This document shows, in pieces, positions 11,081-28,927 of a stretch of 64,000 nucleotides of DNA. The stretch lies in assembly GCA_905182985.1 (NCBI GenBank), contig CAJJDN010000010.1:314221-378220 (forward strand), given 5' to 3'. Under the pieces are notes generated by a model. It worked only from the letters and a program-made list of their open reading frames with translations. It made no database searches and was not told the origin of the DNA. This DNA is from Paramecium sonneborni (taxonomy: Eukaryota; Ciliophora; Oligohymenophorea; Peniculida; Parameciidae). Position 1 is the first letter of the stretch. Each line of letters starts with the position of its first letter. The position numbers were made by a program, and so were the translations under genes.

Positions 11081-12365
11081 ATGCTATCTGAGGAAAATGA
11101 ATGGTAAAAAGTAGTATAATCAACAACCAAAATAGATTAACAAATTAAGAATATTAAAATGAGATTATAATCAGCATTAACTTAGTTAATAATTTAATCA
11201 GAAGAACATAATAAAAATATCAATCCTGATCCAATCATTCAAAAAACTAATGTCCATTTACTTATTCAACATAACAGTAGATCTATCGAAAAAAGAGATA
11301 AACCTGCTCTAAGATAATGTGCATCCAAATCTCCTATTCGAACTCCAGAATCTACAGATTGCCCATCTCCAATATCATAAATTGCTTATAATTCTACTTT
11401 AAAAATGCAATTAAAAGCAGCAGAACTTTTGAGTCCCAAATACTAAAATATATCAGATAGGTTTCATATAGGCAAATTCTTAGGAAAGGGCAAATTTAGT
11501 GATGTATTTTAAGCATAGTAAAATATTAATTTAAGTTAGAGAAAAATCATCTAAAGTGTTAGTGGCTTTAAAAGTAATTTAAAAAAATGTAATTAACAAA
11601 TATAAGATGGAAGCATAATTAGCTCATGAAATAAAAATTTAGAGTTATTTAAATCATCCAAACATTCTTAAACTATATGGTGTATTCTAAGAATAAACAA
11701 AAGTATTGTATAAATGATAAAAATAAGATTGTTTTAATTTTAGAATACGCACCAGATGGTGAATTATATAAATTGCTTAAGAAGTAAACTAATAGAAGAT
11801 TTAGTGAAAATAAAGCTGGAAATTATATTGCATAGATAGTAGAAGGAATTTCATATATGCATAAAATGAAAGTAATTCATAGAGATATAAAGCCAGAAAA
11901 TATATTAATAAGTCTAGTAATAAATAAAATGAATAAATTTAGTAATTTTTAAAAATAGCTGATTTTGGATTAGCAACATATTCACCAGAATCAAAACCAA
12001 GATAATCTTTTTGTGGAACAATTGATTATATGTCTCCTGAGATAGCATCTGGTTAAGATTATGATCATTCAGTAGATTTATGGTCAATAGGAATCTTAGC
12101 TTATGAATTGACAACTGGAACAACACCATTTTATTAATCTTCAAAAGAAGATACAATGAGAAAAATAATAGAAGGAAGAGTTGATTTTCCTAAATATGTT
12201 TCTTATGAATTATAAGATTTCTCAAAATGTTGTTTAAGGAAAGATCCATCTTAAAGATTGAGATTAGAATAAATGGCTATACATAAATGGATTTAGATGA
12301 ATCATTAAGCAGGAGGATAGTATGACAGAATGCTAGTTTAATAATTAGTAACAATTTTGAAATGA
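11081..12365 (+). CDS. Aurora-like mitotic protein kinase
   Basis: A 403-residue kinase (introns of 22, 25 and 26 nt). The kinase domain begins near residue 130: F-L-G-K-G-K-F-S-D-V, V-A-L-K-V-I-Q-K, then [57 protein letters not shown]. The I-Q-S-x-L-x-H-P-N-I-L-x-L-Y-G and L-E-Y-A-P-x-G signatures are diagnostic for Aurora kinases, which drive spindle assembly and chromosome segregation. The activation-loop Thr of animal Aurora is Ser here (R-Q-S-F-C-G-T). The 130-residue N-terminus is Ser/Pro/Gln-rich with no D- or KEN-box that I could recognise with confidence. Confidence 0.92.
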
Positions 12366-12410
12366 TTTTATGTGATTAAGTGAAATTTGTTTTAATTTTA
12401 TTATAAATTA

Positions 12411-17494
<5,084 letters not shown>

Positions 17495-17521
17495 AATTAC
17501 AATTATTATTAAATTATTTCT

Positions 17522-19367
17522 ATGGAATATTAACAAATGAAATCGAATCTTATAGTCTCAACGAATACAACATCTATTAGGAGTTATGCCTAGACTTTAC
17601 CAATTAGAATAAATAATGAAGAACAAGATCGAAGAATTTAAAATATTACAAAATAAATGCAGATATTTTTAATGGCTATAGAACTAGAAAGACTTTCTGA
17701 CTAAAATTATAATCTCATATAGAGATTAAAAAATATGGAGGATCATCAATTTAATACTATGAATCTTGAATAATAGATTATTGATTTAAAACAGAAGATG
17801 AATTTACTTGATCAAAAATATCAAACAGTTTTAATAGAGAAAGAATAAATATAATATAATTATGAAGAAATCATTAAATTTTAAGAAAAAAATGAAGACA
17901 ATCAAATTATATTTTAAAATGATATTGAAAAACTCAGAATTAAATTAAAAGACTTTGAAGAATAAAAATAACATGAAATTAATATTCTTATTAAACAGAA
18001 AGATCTTGAAGCACAAAAAATATTGGTATAGAGATTTTTCATATCTAATAGTAAAAAATTTTATAAGAAAATGATTTCAATTGGTAATAATAAATGGAAT
18101 ATACTGAAAAAGAATTATAAAAATATAAGGAATTGCACTATTAAATAAAAAAAGAGAATACTGAATTGAAAACTTTATTGTAATAATAAGATCTTTCTAA
18201 AAATAGAGAATTAGAAACACTAATAATATAATATAAAAATGATATTGATAGGCTAAATTAAAATTTAAATAAATATTAATTAGAAAATTAAGATTTGAAA
18301 TAAAGAATTTATAATGTTGATTAAATATAATAAGAACTTGATAAAATTTCATAAGAAAACTTTGATCTAAATGAGAGTATTTAATTGTTATAGAATGAAA
18401 ATTAAGAAAAAAAAATAGAATGTGAAGCAGTTTCAGAAGAACTTGAAAAATTAAGATATGGTTTATCTGTGAAAACTTAAGAACTTAATGAGTATAGAAT
18501 GAAAACAACAAAATTTGAAAAAAATCAAATAGATTTTTAAAGAAACAAAAAATCACTTGATGAAAAGTTTACTATTATGTAATAAGAAATAGATAGATTG
18601 TAATTAATAATAAGACAAAAAAATTTTGAAATAGATAATATAACAAAAAAAATACATGATAATTCAGTTGAGAAATAAAAATTGATGGAATTTGAATATG
18701 GACAAAAAGTTAATGATAAAAAGAATGTTGATTTGGATAAAAGAAATTAAGAATTAAATTAAAGATTAATTGATCAAACTAAAAAGATATCAGAATTTGA
18801 AAAATAAAATAATGATTTGACATCCTAGTATAATAGACTAAAAGAGAAATGTGATGAATTTGAAGGGAGATATAACAATCTTTTATAAGAAATAGATAAA
18901 GTAAATAAATAACTTACCTTAAAGTAATTTTATAATTATTATTTAAAGAGTTTAAGAAAACGAATATTTGAATAAATAAATAATGGATAGTAAAATAAAA
19001 TTGGCTAATTATGATAATCAACTTTAAGAGCTTTATGATTAAATTAACATTTTGGAGTAGGATATCGAAAAATTAAAAAATTATGAAGAAAATGTAAGTG
19101 TCTATTGATTTTTAGTGTAGAGTATTATCATATGAAATTGATAGATTGAATAAATTGATTAATTAATAAGAAGATGAACTGAAGAATTGGAGACTTTAAT
19201 ATGCAAATGAAGGGTCCCTTAATAAAAAGATTGTAGAATAATTATCAATTATGTTTGTTCTTATGATGGAAATAGAAAGCATAAGAAATTCTGTAATATA
19301 AAAAGATAAGTAAATTGAAGATCTAAGAAATTAAAACTTAGCTTAATTTAAAGAAAAAAATAAATGA
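17522..19367 (+). CDS. Long coiled-coil protein
   Basis: A 590-residue product (introns of 26, 25 and 22 nt, two of them carrying TGA). From about residue 45 onward it is almost continuous heptad-patterned helix with Gln, Glu, Lys and Asn; TAA/TAG supply most Gln. The N-terminus M-E-Y-Q-Q-M-K-S-N has a second in-frame Met at 17537, so the start could be 15 bp later. The family is not recognised; spindle, centriolar or cortical scaffold roles are possible. It starts only 27 bp after the CHD stop codon and is convergent with the kinesin gene. Confidence 0.8.
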
Positions 19368-19400
19368 TTTTGATTTGTTTTGTTGATTATTAATTTAATA

Positions 19401-22400
19401 TCAATTTTAGTCATCAACAATAAATTCACCAATAGCATTTTGCATTTATAATAAATTCTTTGAAGGTTTCCAAATTTTAATCAATTTATCTTGTCCACCA
19501 CTTATAACTAGATGATTATCTTAGATGACATGTAATGTATTAATTTATTACTATAATGAGAATATTAATTACATTTGAAGCAGTAATTTCATGAATTAAT
19601 TGAAATTTGGCATCTTCATTAACTTTAATGGCTCTAACATTTCCATCCTTAGAAGCTGTGTAAATTAATTTTAAATTTTTATCAACTAAAGATTATATTT
19701 ATCTTACTTGTTAAAGCTGTTATTAAGTCTTTATGAATACTATCATTTGTTGTAATTTCTAAACCTGTTTATTGATTCCAAAGTAACATTCTTTTGCTCA
19801 AAGAACTAATAATTAAATAAATAATTATACCAACTTACTACATAGTCACTAAAAGAAGCAACTCCTGTTACTTTATCTAATTAAGGTGGTTAGAACTATT
19901 AAATTTGATTATATTTATTTTTGTTAAATGATATTCTTTTTGTATAATGTTTTAATGTTCCATAAATCAACTCAGAATTTTCATCTGAACCATAAAGACT
20001 TAAAATGTCCGAGCCTTTTTCTAATTCATACAAAATACTATAATAATTAATAATTTTATATACTTATTTTATCTAGAATCCCAAATATTTAAAGCATTAG
20101 AATTGGTTGACTTTCCAGCTGCAACCAATAAACCATTTATACTAGTAATAGATTTAATTTCTTCAATGGATGATTTAAGTAATCCTTTACACATTAATGT
20201 TAAAGGATCATATAATGATATTTAAGAACCATGAGATACAGCAAATGCATCTCTGCCAGCCCAATAGTGTATTGATCTACAATGATTGCTTTGATCTATT
20301 GTACTTATAAGCTATTAAGATTCTATATCCCAAACTTTGAATTATTTATATTATCCAGAACATAATATATTATCTTTTGTGTATAGCGATAGAATTGGTT
20401 AATCATGTCCTTAAAGAGTTTTCACAATACTAACCTTATTTTAATAAATACTCATAATTAACAATCTCTTAGGATGAATTTAGCTACTCTGTAATCCAAT
20501 TTTAAGAAAAAGAATTTTTAACTTTCATATTTGATCCTATTATACCAAATGATTTCACATGAGTTAAAGGTACAGGGATTTACTCCTATTTAAATTCTTT
20601 ACTAAATGAATTTCTTATTGCATGATATGATTATGAATGTTATAATTATGAACCCAATCCTATTGATTTGTCCTTCTATTACTTATTTATCTATTCACTA
20701 TAAAAGTTTTTATAATAATCTAATTCTATGCTTGTTGTTCGATATTAATTTTACAGTGCTTACAGTTTTCTTTTATACTCATTTATCTATCTTTTTAAAT
20801 CATCTATTGGTGTATTTTATCTACTTGATTTCTTTATTGGACTTGGTTTCGCATTTATAAGTTCTTAATTTGTTTAATTTAAGTCTTCTATTTACTGAGC
20901 GTATAAGGTCATTTAAAAATGATTCTTAACCCAATTATCAATAACATATCTAAATGATCTTGTACACCAATTTGGTAAATCTTTGAAGTACTAATTTGTT
21001 AAAACAATAGTATAATAATCATTTGCTTTTTATGATATTACACGAAATTCATCAATTTTTTATAGTTAGAATTCTATAGTTTCAGATATATTTTCTCTTT
21101 TCTACTAAAAATCATTTAGTTCTAATTCAAATTATTACACATTTTCTATACTATATGATGTATTATTTTATGTCATATCAAATTATAGTTAATCTATTTT
21201 TATTTGTAATGAACAAATCTTCACTTCAATTTATCTTAATTCTTCTTATAGTTCTTCTAATTTAGAATACTCTTTAGTAATTTATTCTTCAGCCTATTCA
21301 CCTAGAATTAATTCAGTAAATAAATCATCTATTTATTTTTCAAATGTGTCATATTATAATGATTTATTTGGGTTATATCGATTATGTTATTTGATGATTA
21401 ATTTTTCATTTTTTTATTTTTATAATTCATCTTCTTTTCTTTTTAATTAAACATCTTTCTTTGTATTATCATTTTTCAACTTACTGACTAATGTATCTTA
21501 TTATATTTTTTATTTTTTGGCATATATTAATTCTTTATGCTTTTGCTCTTTATCTTTAATGTATTTCTCATTTTCTTATTTCATTTTTTTAATTAAATCA
21601 ACTTTTTATTTTTTCATTTGTTCAATATTGTTTCTTAATTCTTTTACTTGACCTTCCTAATCTTCTAGTTTCTTTTACAATTATTTTGATGTTAATTCTT
21701 TCTATCTCATATCTAAAATTTTAGACTCATATTCTTATATTTTTAATTTAAGTTAATTCATTTAAGCAGAATCCTATTTAGTATTTAATTATTTTTATAA
21801 TTTTGCTTTTTCTTCTTCTAAAATAGATATTTATTTTAAATAATTTTGTTTGTCGTCTTATAATAATTGAATAGTTTCAATCTTAATTTTATCAAGTTCC
21901 TGAAGCTAATACTCTTATTCTTCAATTTGAAGATCTTTTTATATTATTTCAGAATCATCTAATTCGAAATCATCATCAATTTAATCAACATCTTGTTTTC
22001 TTTTTTCTAATCTCATTAATTCATGCTATTTTTATCTCAATAACTTTTGATCTCTGCGTGCTTCCTATACTAAGTTATGTATCAAATTTAAATACTTTTA
22101 ATAACAAATCATTATTAGATTATAAGAGAAATATTCTTTATTCTTGTTCTTAAACAATCTTTTTTAAACTAGCAATTTCATTATAATAAGTATCCAATTA
22201 TTAATCTTCATTAAAATTAAATTAAATATTATATTTTTATAAGATTCTAAATAAAATAAATTAATACTTTTTAGCATCTTAAAATTATTTCATAATTTAA
22301 TCTCTTTACTTTTTTGCCTTATAACTTTCTAGCATACTATCACTAAGTCCTTTTTAAGATGTTTAAAGTTCTCTTTATAAATTATTTAATTGTTTTTCTA

Positions 22401-23779
22401 ATTGATAATTTTAATTCTTTAATTTTTAAATAATTTCTCCATGTTCTGAACATGATTATTAAGGTCCTGAGCTTGGAGATATTGATTCATAAATTTAATT
22501 TGCCATAATTTTTACAGAATCAGTATTAATATTATTTTCTTATAGTATTTAAGTAAATTATTTAATTTAATCTTAAAGACCAAATATTTATTATTTTAAA
22601 GCTAATATTTAAGCAGCATGAGGATCCTTTAATAATAATACTAATTACTCTATTTTGAGTTGGTTTATTTTTAATTTCTCTTGCTCTACTAGCATATTTC
22701 AATGTATTAATAGTTTCTTCATAATTGCTTGCTGAAGGAGAAATACATGCAATCATGTAAGTATTAGAATTACCTCCCAAAGAATCTTACAGAATTCTAA
22801 ATAATATATCATTTAATACCTAGTAAGTTTGCTTTCTCTATATGGAACATGAGCTGATTTTTTTTAATCACTTAATGTTTTAATTACATTTCCTAAAACC
22901 AAAAGACTTTAATTAATATTAATCCCTTCTTCCATTTATTTACCTATTGCCATTGTTTTTTTTAATCTCTCACTACCTGCTAGATCAACAAAATGGAATT
23001 TGGCATTCAAAGAACCCTCCTCAGATTCCCGGTTTATTTCAAAATAAATAGTAAATATTGCATGGGATCGTGAGCTATTTAAATTCATTTGAGTTGCTGC
23101 AGTTGTTCTATGTGTTCCTCCTTTATTTAATATTTGGAGCATATCTTAAGGATTGACCACAGCTATTGTAGTCAAATTTTGAATTGAAATTGTATGATCC
23201 TTTTCCTCTCTTATAGTTGGCTATAAATTTGATTTCATTGTTGATTCATTCAACAGATCAATTATTTATTCATTATATAATTCTACATATGAGCATGTAA
23301 TTATTATGTCTTGTTCTTATTTTCTTTTCTCCACTTCATCAAATAAAAAATATACTGCTCTGGGTATCATTCCCCATTCATTTTAGTCTATGCATTAATC
23401 ACAATATTAAACCAGAATATTGATCCAAACCTGATGTTCCCATTGTAAAGGTTTTCCCAGAACCAGTTTAGCCATATGCCAATATTGTACTATTATATCC
23501 CTCAAAGCATCTTAAGATTAAATTTGTTACACAACTAAATTTAGCAATCCTATTAATTACCAACCAAATATCTCCTCTTAATTGGAATCCTAATCAAATA
23601 CATGGTCAAAAGTAAAGATTTTACCACTTTATGGCAAAATTATCTATTTTCATAGTAATTCATACTCTATTATCTTCTGTCTTTAAACAATGTTCATCCT
23701 TCGCATTTAGTTCCTTATTGCTTAAAGGTCTTACTCTGACTGCCACTTATACATTTAATTATTAAGTTTGAATATCCAT
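19401..23779 (-). CDS. Kinesin-4 / KIF21-like motor with C-terminal WD40 repeats
   Basis: Microtubule motor of roughly 1,350 residues, many introns of 18-43 nt. The N-terminal motor domain shows V-A-V-R-V-R-P-L, the P-loop G-Q-T-G-S-G-K-T (its Gln is TAA), Switch I N-S-S-R-S-H, Switch II D-L-A-G-S-E, then [10 protein letters not shown] and L-Q-D-S-L-G-G-N-S and the kinesin-4 style [17 protein letters not shown] coiled coil fills about 20.9-22.5 kb. The C-terminal 350 residues form WD repeats (G-H-D-Q-P-I-L-S-L, F-K-V-W-D-I, L-N-I-W-D-S-R, I-K-I-W-K-P-S). Motor, coiled coil and WD40 in one chain is the KIF21 architecture, associated with suppressing microtubule growth. The frame from motor through coil into WD40 is continuous apart from introns. 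Start at M-D-I-Q-T just before V-Q-V-A-V. Confidence 0.93.
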
Positions 23780-24214
23780 TTTATTATTCTAACTTAACTC
23801 AATTTTTATATATAAAACAATCCTAAATACTTAAATATTCATTTTTTACAAAAGCCTCAATTCCATGCTACACAATTCATACAAATTATTTTCAGTACAT
23901 ATTCATTTTATTATTATAATTAGCATCGATATTCATATAATTAAATTAAACATTAGAAATCTTTCCTTTGAATGAAACTAAACATAAATTTCATCAATTT
24001 CTAATTCAATCCTTTGTTTTCATTCTTTATTGTTGTGATTGTACATTAAGAAATGAAAACTGCATTAACTAATAAAATTTACCATTATAATCTTACAAAA
24101 TACTTATGAATAAATAACCTATTATTTAAAACTAGCCCTTTTAAATTATTCATTAACAATCTTTAGTCCTTATAAATAGTGTAGATATATAAATTTGTAA
24201 TATATATTTTATAA

Positions 24215-25640
24215 TCAAGTTTCTTATTTAACCTAAAGGCCTTTCTGAAATGTTGAGATTCTTCGATTGAGAATAGTGCTCTAATTAATATTTTTTAATT
24301 TTGGAACGATAAAATAGAGTCTTTACAAACTTACAGGAGGATTAACATAAGCTTTAACTTATTTCTAATCTTTTTTTTATTTTGATCCACAACAAATGAA
24401 CATCACTTTCAAATCTTATTTATTAGCTATAAAATATATTTAATTAAATATTTTTATATCAGGTAAAAAATTAAATTTTTTAAAGAAATAATCAATATTT
24501 TTGCTTATTTTAAGATTTTCTTAAGAACTGAATTTATCTGTAATTTTATAATAATAATATTGATTTATTTTCTTAAAAAAATAGAAATCAGTCGAATAAT
24601 TTTAATATATTTAATATAATAAATATTCAATTTAATTTGATGCTTTACTAATCTAATATTTGTTTAACTTTATTTTCTTTATTTTAAATTTATTTGAGTA
24701 TTAAATTTGATTATGAGGATAAAATGGATTATATTTGACATATATATTTGTAGGTAAAAAGCTCTATATTATAATTAGGAATACATTATTACATTTTTTT
24801 AATTTATTTAATTTCAGTCTCTACTTTCTTTATACAAAAAATATTGAAAAAACTTCAGAAAAAATCTTGGTAATTACATTTCACTTTATAATTTATCCTT
24901 AAAATCATCTCATCCTAACATTTTCTATTAATAATAGTTTTTATAAACTATAAATATAATTTCTTTAACTCTAAATCATAAATGTAGTATGTCCTTATCT
25001 ATTTTTTTTAATAATTCAGCATCTAAATTATCTAGATATTTAAATTTTTTGTTACAAAATTATGATAATTTAAAAACTTTGCTGCACCATTTTATTCTCG
25101 TTACTTGACATTTTTGCGTTTTTTAATCTGTTTTAATTAAATTAAATATTTTGAATTGTTCATTCATTTAGTTATCTTTATTTATTTAGTGTTAGTGTCT
25201 TTTTTCATAAAATCAATTTTGTTAAATAGTTAATCAAAACTCTTTTATCTTTATTCATCTTAATAATACCAATAACCTTATTTGTTGCAACTTTTCTAAT
25301 TAATAAATATTTGTTAAGATGATAGATTTTTCATGTCAAGTTATTTTTAAGACTTGAAATTTAAATTTTAAGTTTTTTATATGGATTTCACTAATTATTT
25401 TTAATAATCGTAAAGTCAATCATTGATCGTAGTTTAAAGAGTTTATTTTTAAGTTTTTTTATATTATCATATAATGATAATTTTTTTAATAATAATGTTA
25501 TGAAATTTTTAAAATTTTGTGTTCTATAAATCAATTGCTCATAATTAATTTTATCCTTAATTACTTTTTAATTACATAAACAATTCAATTAAGTCATTAA
25601 ATGCAACATTACTTTTTTAGGTTTGTCATTTCATCTGGGA
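24215..25640 (-). pseudogene. Probable decayed protein gene
   Basis: The antisense strand has a 222-codon TGA-free frame at 24215-24880 (ending F-I-C-C-G-S-K-Q-K-K ... V-N-P-P-V-S), preceded to about 25640 by protein-like segments in different frames (for example Y-E-Q-L-I-Y-R-T-Q-N-F-K-N-F and L-D-A-E-L-L-K-K-I-D-K-D-I) broken by several TGA codons and shifts that no GT-AG intron I tried repairs. That looks like a gene losing its frame. The family is not recognised; some segments have Leu/Asn spacing reminiscent of leucine-rich repeats, which is weak. The alternative is a real gene with introns I failed to place. Confidence 0.4.
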
Positions 25641-25794
25641 TTTCAGTCTTTTTATTTAAATAAATTTTTTATTAATTATGTATCTCTCTAAATTAATAAG
25701 ACTCTTTAGAATTAAAGAACCATTTTTATCATAATAAGAAATAGATCAGGAATAAGAGACCTTAATTTAAGTTTAAAAGAAGATTAATTTTGCA

Positions 25795-27933
25795 ATGGAG
25801 ATCTTTAAAAGCGTATTAGAGTTTCTATTAGGGTATAGACTATTACCTAATTTATATTCAATTACTTTTTTCCTATTATCACTCTCAAGTTTAAGTTCAA
25901 TAATTTTAATACACCAAAAAACAAAAATAAAATCACTTTTTCGAGTTTTACATTCATTATTGTTTTCAGCACTTTATTTACATAAATTTTAAACGTCTGA
26001 TTTTTTGATTATTTACCTTATTTATGTTTCATCAGCTATTGAATTGGATGCTTTGAAAGTTTTCTATTATGTAGGATTTTAAGTTATTTATGAGATATTA
26101 AAACCTGAAAATTTTATCTTAAATAACGGAGAGCAAATATTTTCTTGGTTAATTTTATGTACTATTTATCTTAATTTATTTGTGACCAATAAAAAAAAAC
26201 TATCCCTTACATTTCCTTAATTTAGTATTGCAAAGGATGCAGATAGTTATGATGAATAACTATTTGATATAAATGAAAAGCAATACCTTATCATATTAAA
26301 TGTAAATCATATTGATATTTATTAATAAGGTCAGGAATCATGAGGTTTTATATGTGAATAAACCCTTTTTAAAAAAATTCGGAGCGCAAACATCTATTTT
26401 AGGCAAGTTGGAATAATTCATTGTTCAGAATGACCATGAATATAACAATGATGGAAATAAATCAACTGATCATTATTTTACTAAATCTACAAATATTTTA
26501 GAAAGTCTAAACCATTAAGATTTATTTTTATAGATGCCCTTTATTGTTCAAGCATAATTAGATGATTAAATTTATAAAGTAAATATGTAATAATGCACTT
26601 GGAAGGGATAATAAAGTTATGCAATTAATATAATTAATATAACAGATGATTAAATGGTTTTAGAATTGAAAAAATTAGATTCTTATAAAGATAATATTCT
26701 TGCTACAGTAAGTCATGATTTAAAAAATCCTATTGGGGCAATTTATTAAACTTTATTATTTGTTTAAGAAGATTTATAAAAATTAATTTAATAATAATAA
26801 GATTTATAATAGAGTGTCTAGTTTATAGATATTTGTATTAATAACATTTAGTTTTTGCAAAGCTTTGTTAAGGATTTATCTGATTTTTAGATGATAAAAA
26901 TGCAAAAATTGAAAGTTTTCATAACATAATTCGATATTTTAAATATTTTTTAGTAAATTTAATAAGCATTTTAATTGCAGTTATAAATAAAATAAATTGA
27001 ATTTTATATTTAAAATAAAGTAGAGAACACTTAGATAAAAAATGATGAGGTGAGACTGAAATAAGTTTTATTTAATTTAATATCAAATTCATCAAAATTT
27101 ACAACGAATGGATAAATATCATTGAGTATTAGTGATAACAATTAGGATATTTAAGAGTTTTATATAAATGTTCAAAATTAGATGAAATAAAATAAGTCAA
27201 AATAAAGTTTGTGTAAGATAGATGAATAATTAAATAATTTATTATTAATTACAGTTTCTGATACAGGAGTTGGTATAAGTGATGAAGTAAAAGGTTAGTT
27301 ATTCAAAAGCTACAGTACTTTTGATAGTGAGAAAAAATAGAATAGGTAAAGAAATCATCAAATAATAGGAATGGAGTTGGACTAGGATTAATGATTAGTA
27401 AATAGTTATGTGGATATATTGGGCCTTTGAAATACATTTATATTAGTAGCAGAATCGGTGTTGGAACAAATTTTTAATTTGTTATATATAAAACTCATTT
27501 TGATGATATTGAAAATGTTGATGATCAACCAATTTAGATTCATTAAGTTAGATATTAGAAAATACCTAAGTAAACACCATAAAATAAATAAAGAAGTGTA
27601 TTGTTAGTAGATGATGAACTTTTCAATAATGCAACTAATAAATAGTTGTTTTAACAATGTGGAGTGAATTAAATATAGATAGCATATTCTGCCAGTGAAG
27701 CAACTTAAATGGTTAAATAAAAGTAATTTGATATGATATTGCTTGATATCAATTTACCAGATAAAAGTGGAATCTCATGCATTAAGGATTTTAAGAAATT
27801 TAATAAGAATGCCAAAATATATATTCTTAGTGCATTTGATGATTAAGAAACTAGACAACAATGTATAAAAGAAGGAGCAGATCGTTTATTTTAAAAACCA
27901 TTAACATAAAAATAAATATTAAATATATTATGA
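25795..27933 (+). CDS. Hybrid sensor histidine kinase with C-terminal receiver domain
   Basis: A two-component phosphorelay protein in a eukaryote, 695 residues (introns of 28 and 23 nt). The N-terminal 150 residues contain several hydrophobic, probably membrane-spanning segments. A linker follows, then the H-box A-T-V-S-H-D-L-K-N-P near residue 290 (phospho-accepting His), the N-box L-I-S-N-S-S-K-F-T, G1 D-T-G-V-G-I and G2 G-L-G-L-M-I of the ATPase. The receiver domain near residues 580-690 has V-D-D-E, the phospho-accepting Asp in L-L-D-I-N-L-P-D, and Q-K-P-L with the conserved Lys. Signal and output (a phosphotransfer protein or other) are not in this window. The downstream gene overlaps its stop codon. 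Confidence 0.93.
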
Positions 27934-28484
27934 AAGCATCAAAATACTAAATAGAAAATCGTGATTATAATATAATCACTTGTGTAGATTTTCATCCTTC
28001 TTAATAACCATTACCTCCTTTAAGAAAATTAGGCTAATCTTAAGATCATCCTTTCCCAAGAAAAGCAAAATTTGAAGTTGCCTAAGAATCAGCATAAATG
28101 CAACAGACACAAATTTCAAGAGATAATAAATTTCATTAAGAAATTACAAAAGTTTAACCTGGATCAATGATGAATGTATCATCTGTTAAATTTGATTTTA
28201 TTTCTTTTACTTAAGCTAAATCATAACCTTTTAATGATCTCAAATAAGAAATGTAGATTTTGCATAAAAAAAAAGTATAACTATATATTTATTTCTAGGG
28301 AGGAATGGGTGAAATTGCTGATTTAGGAGGACTATGTTATCCTAATTTTAATAAAGAATACTAAGATAAAATTAAAGAAAATTAAACTATTTTTAGAAAA
28401 TAAAAAGGTGAATATCCTGCTGTAACTGAACCTAAATACACCTATGGTCCTTTTATGAAACCTTTTAAAAAATACAAATTCTGA
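27930..28484 (+). CDS. Hypothetical conserved-looking small protein
   Basis: A 176-residue product; one 24-nt intron at 28275-28298 (multiple of three, no TGA). The C-terminus has a strongly protein-like pattern: G-G-M-G-E-I-A-D-L-G-G-L-C-Y-P, N-K-E-Y-Q, then F-R-K-Q-K-G-E-Y-P and G-P-F-M-K-P-F-K-K-Y. This Pro/aromatic/basic style resembles small ciliary inner-microtubule proteins, but I cannot assign a family. The ATG overlaps the TGA of the histidine kinase (ATGA); a downstream in-frame ATG at about codon 66 is an alternative start. Its second half appears again in the assembly duplication at 29541-29854. Confidence 0.65.
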
Positions 28485-28927
28485 TGATTACATCACATAT
28501 GTTTTTTATAATATATCGTCAGTCTTACTTAAAATATATTAGAAATTATAATAAAGAACAAAAAATTAATCAAATGTTTATAAATAGATGTTAAGTCCAA
28601 TAAAATCTATTAGAGAAAATTTAATTTTTTTATTTAATAAATAATTATATGATATTTTCAGAAAATTAATAACTTGAAATTGATTTTCTCTTTTTTCTTT
28701 TAGGTTATTATTGCCTAGTTCATAGAAATTTCTAAATTTATGATTATAAAGTAATAATTAAAAAAACTCAAATAGAGAATAATAAAATTTTAAAAAGTAA
28801 TTAAGAGCTTAAAAATAACTAAATATTAGGAAATAAGAATAAAAATACTCATTAACAGTATTTTTAATCAAAAATTTAGAAATCTATTAAATTAATATTC
28901 ATTTAAATAAATATAATTAAATAAGAA
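28485..28927. other. Convergent intergenic spacer (also at 29855-30297)
   Basis: AT-rich 443-bp stretch between two convergent genes with no ORF, repeat or RNA that I can support. Confidence 0.5.

Noticed and set aside
20606..20860. 84-codon plus-strand frame of hydrophobic residues
   Set aside because: It is the antisense of the kinesin gene between coil and WD40, where the minus strand is continuous coding sequence.
25795..27933. Horizontal transfer of a bacterial two-component gene
   Set aside because: It has ciliate codons and two short introns like its neighbours, and hybrid histidine kinases are known in ciliates; there is no sign of recent transfer.
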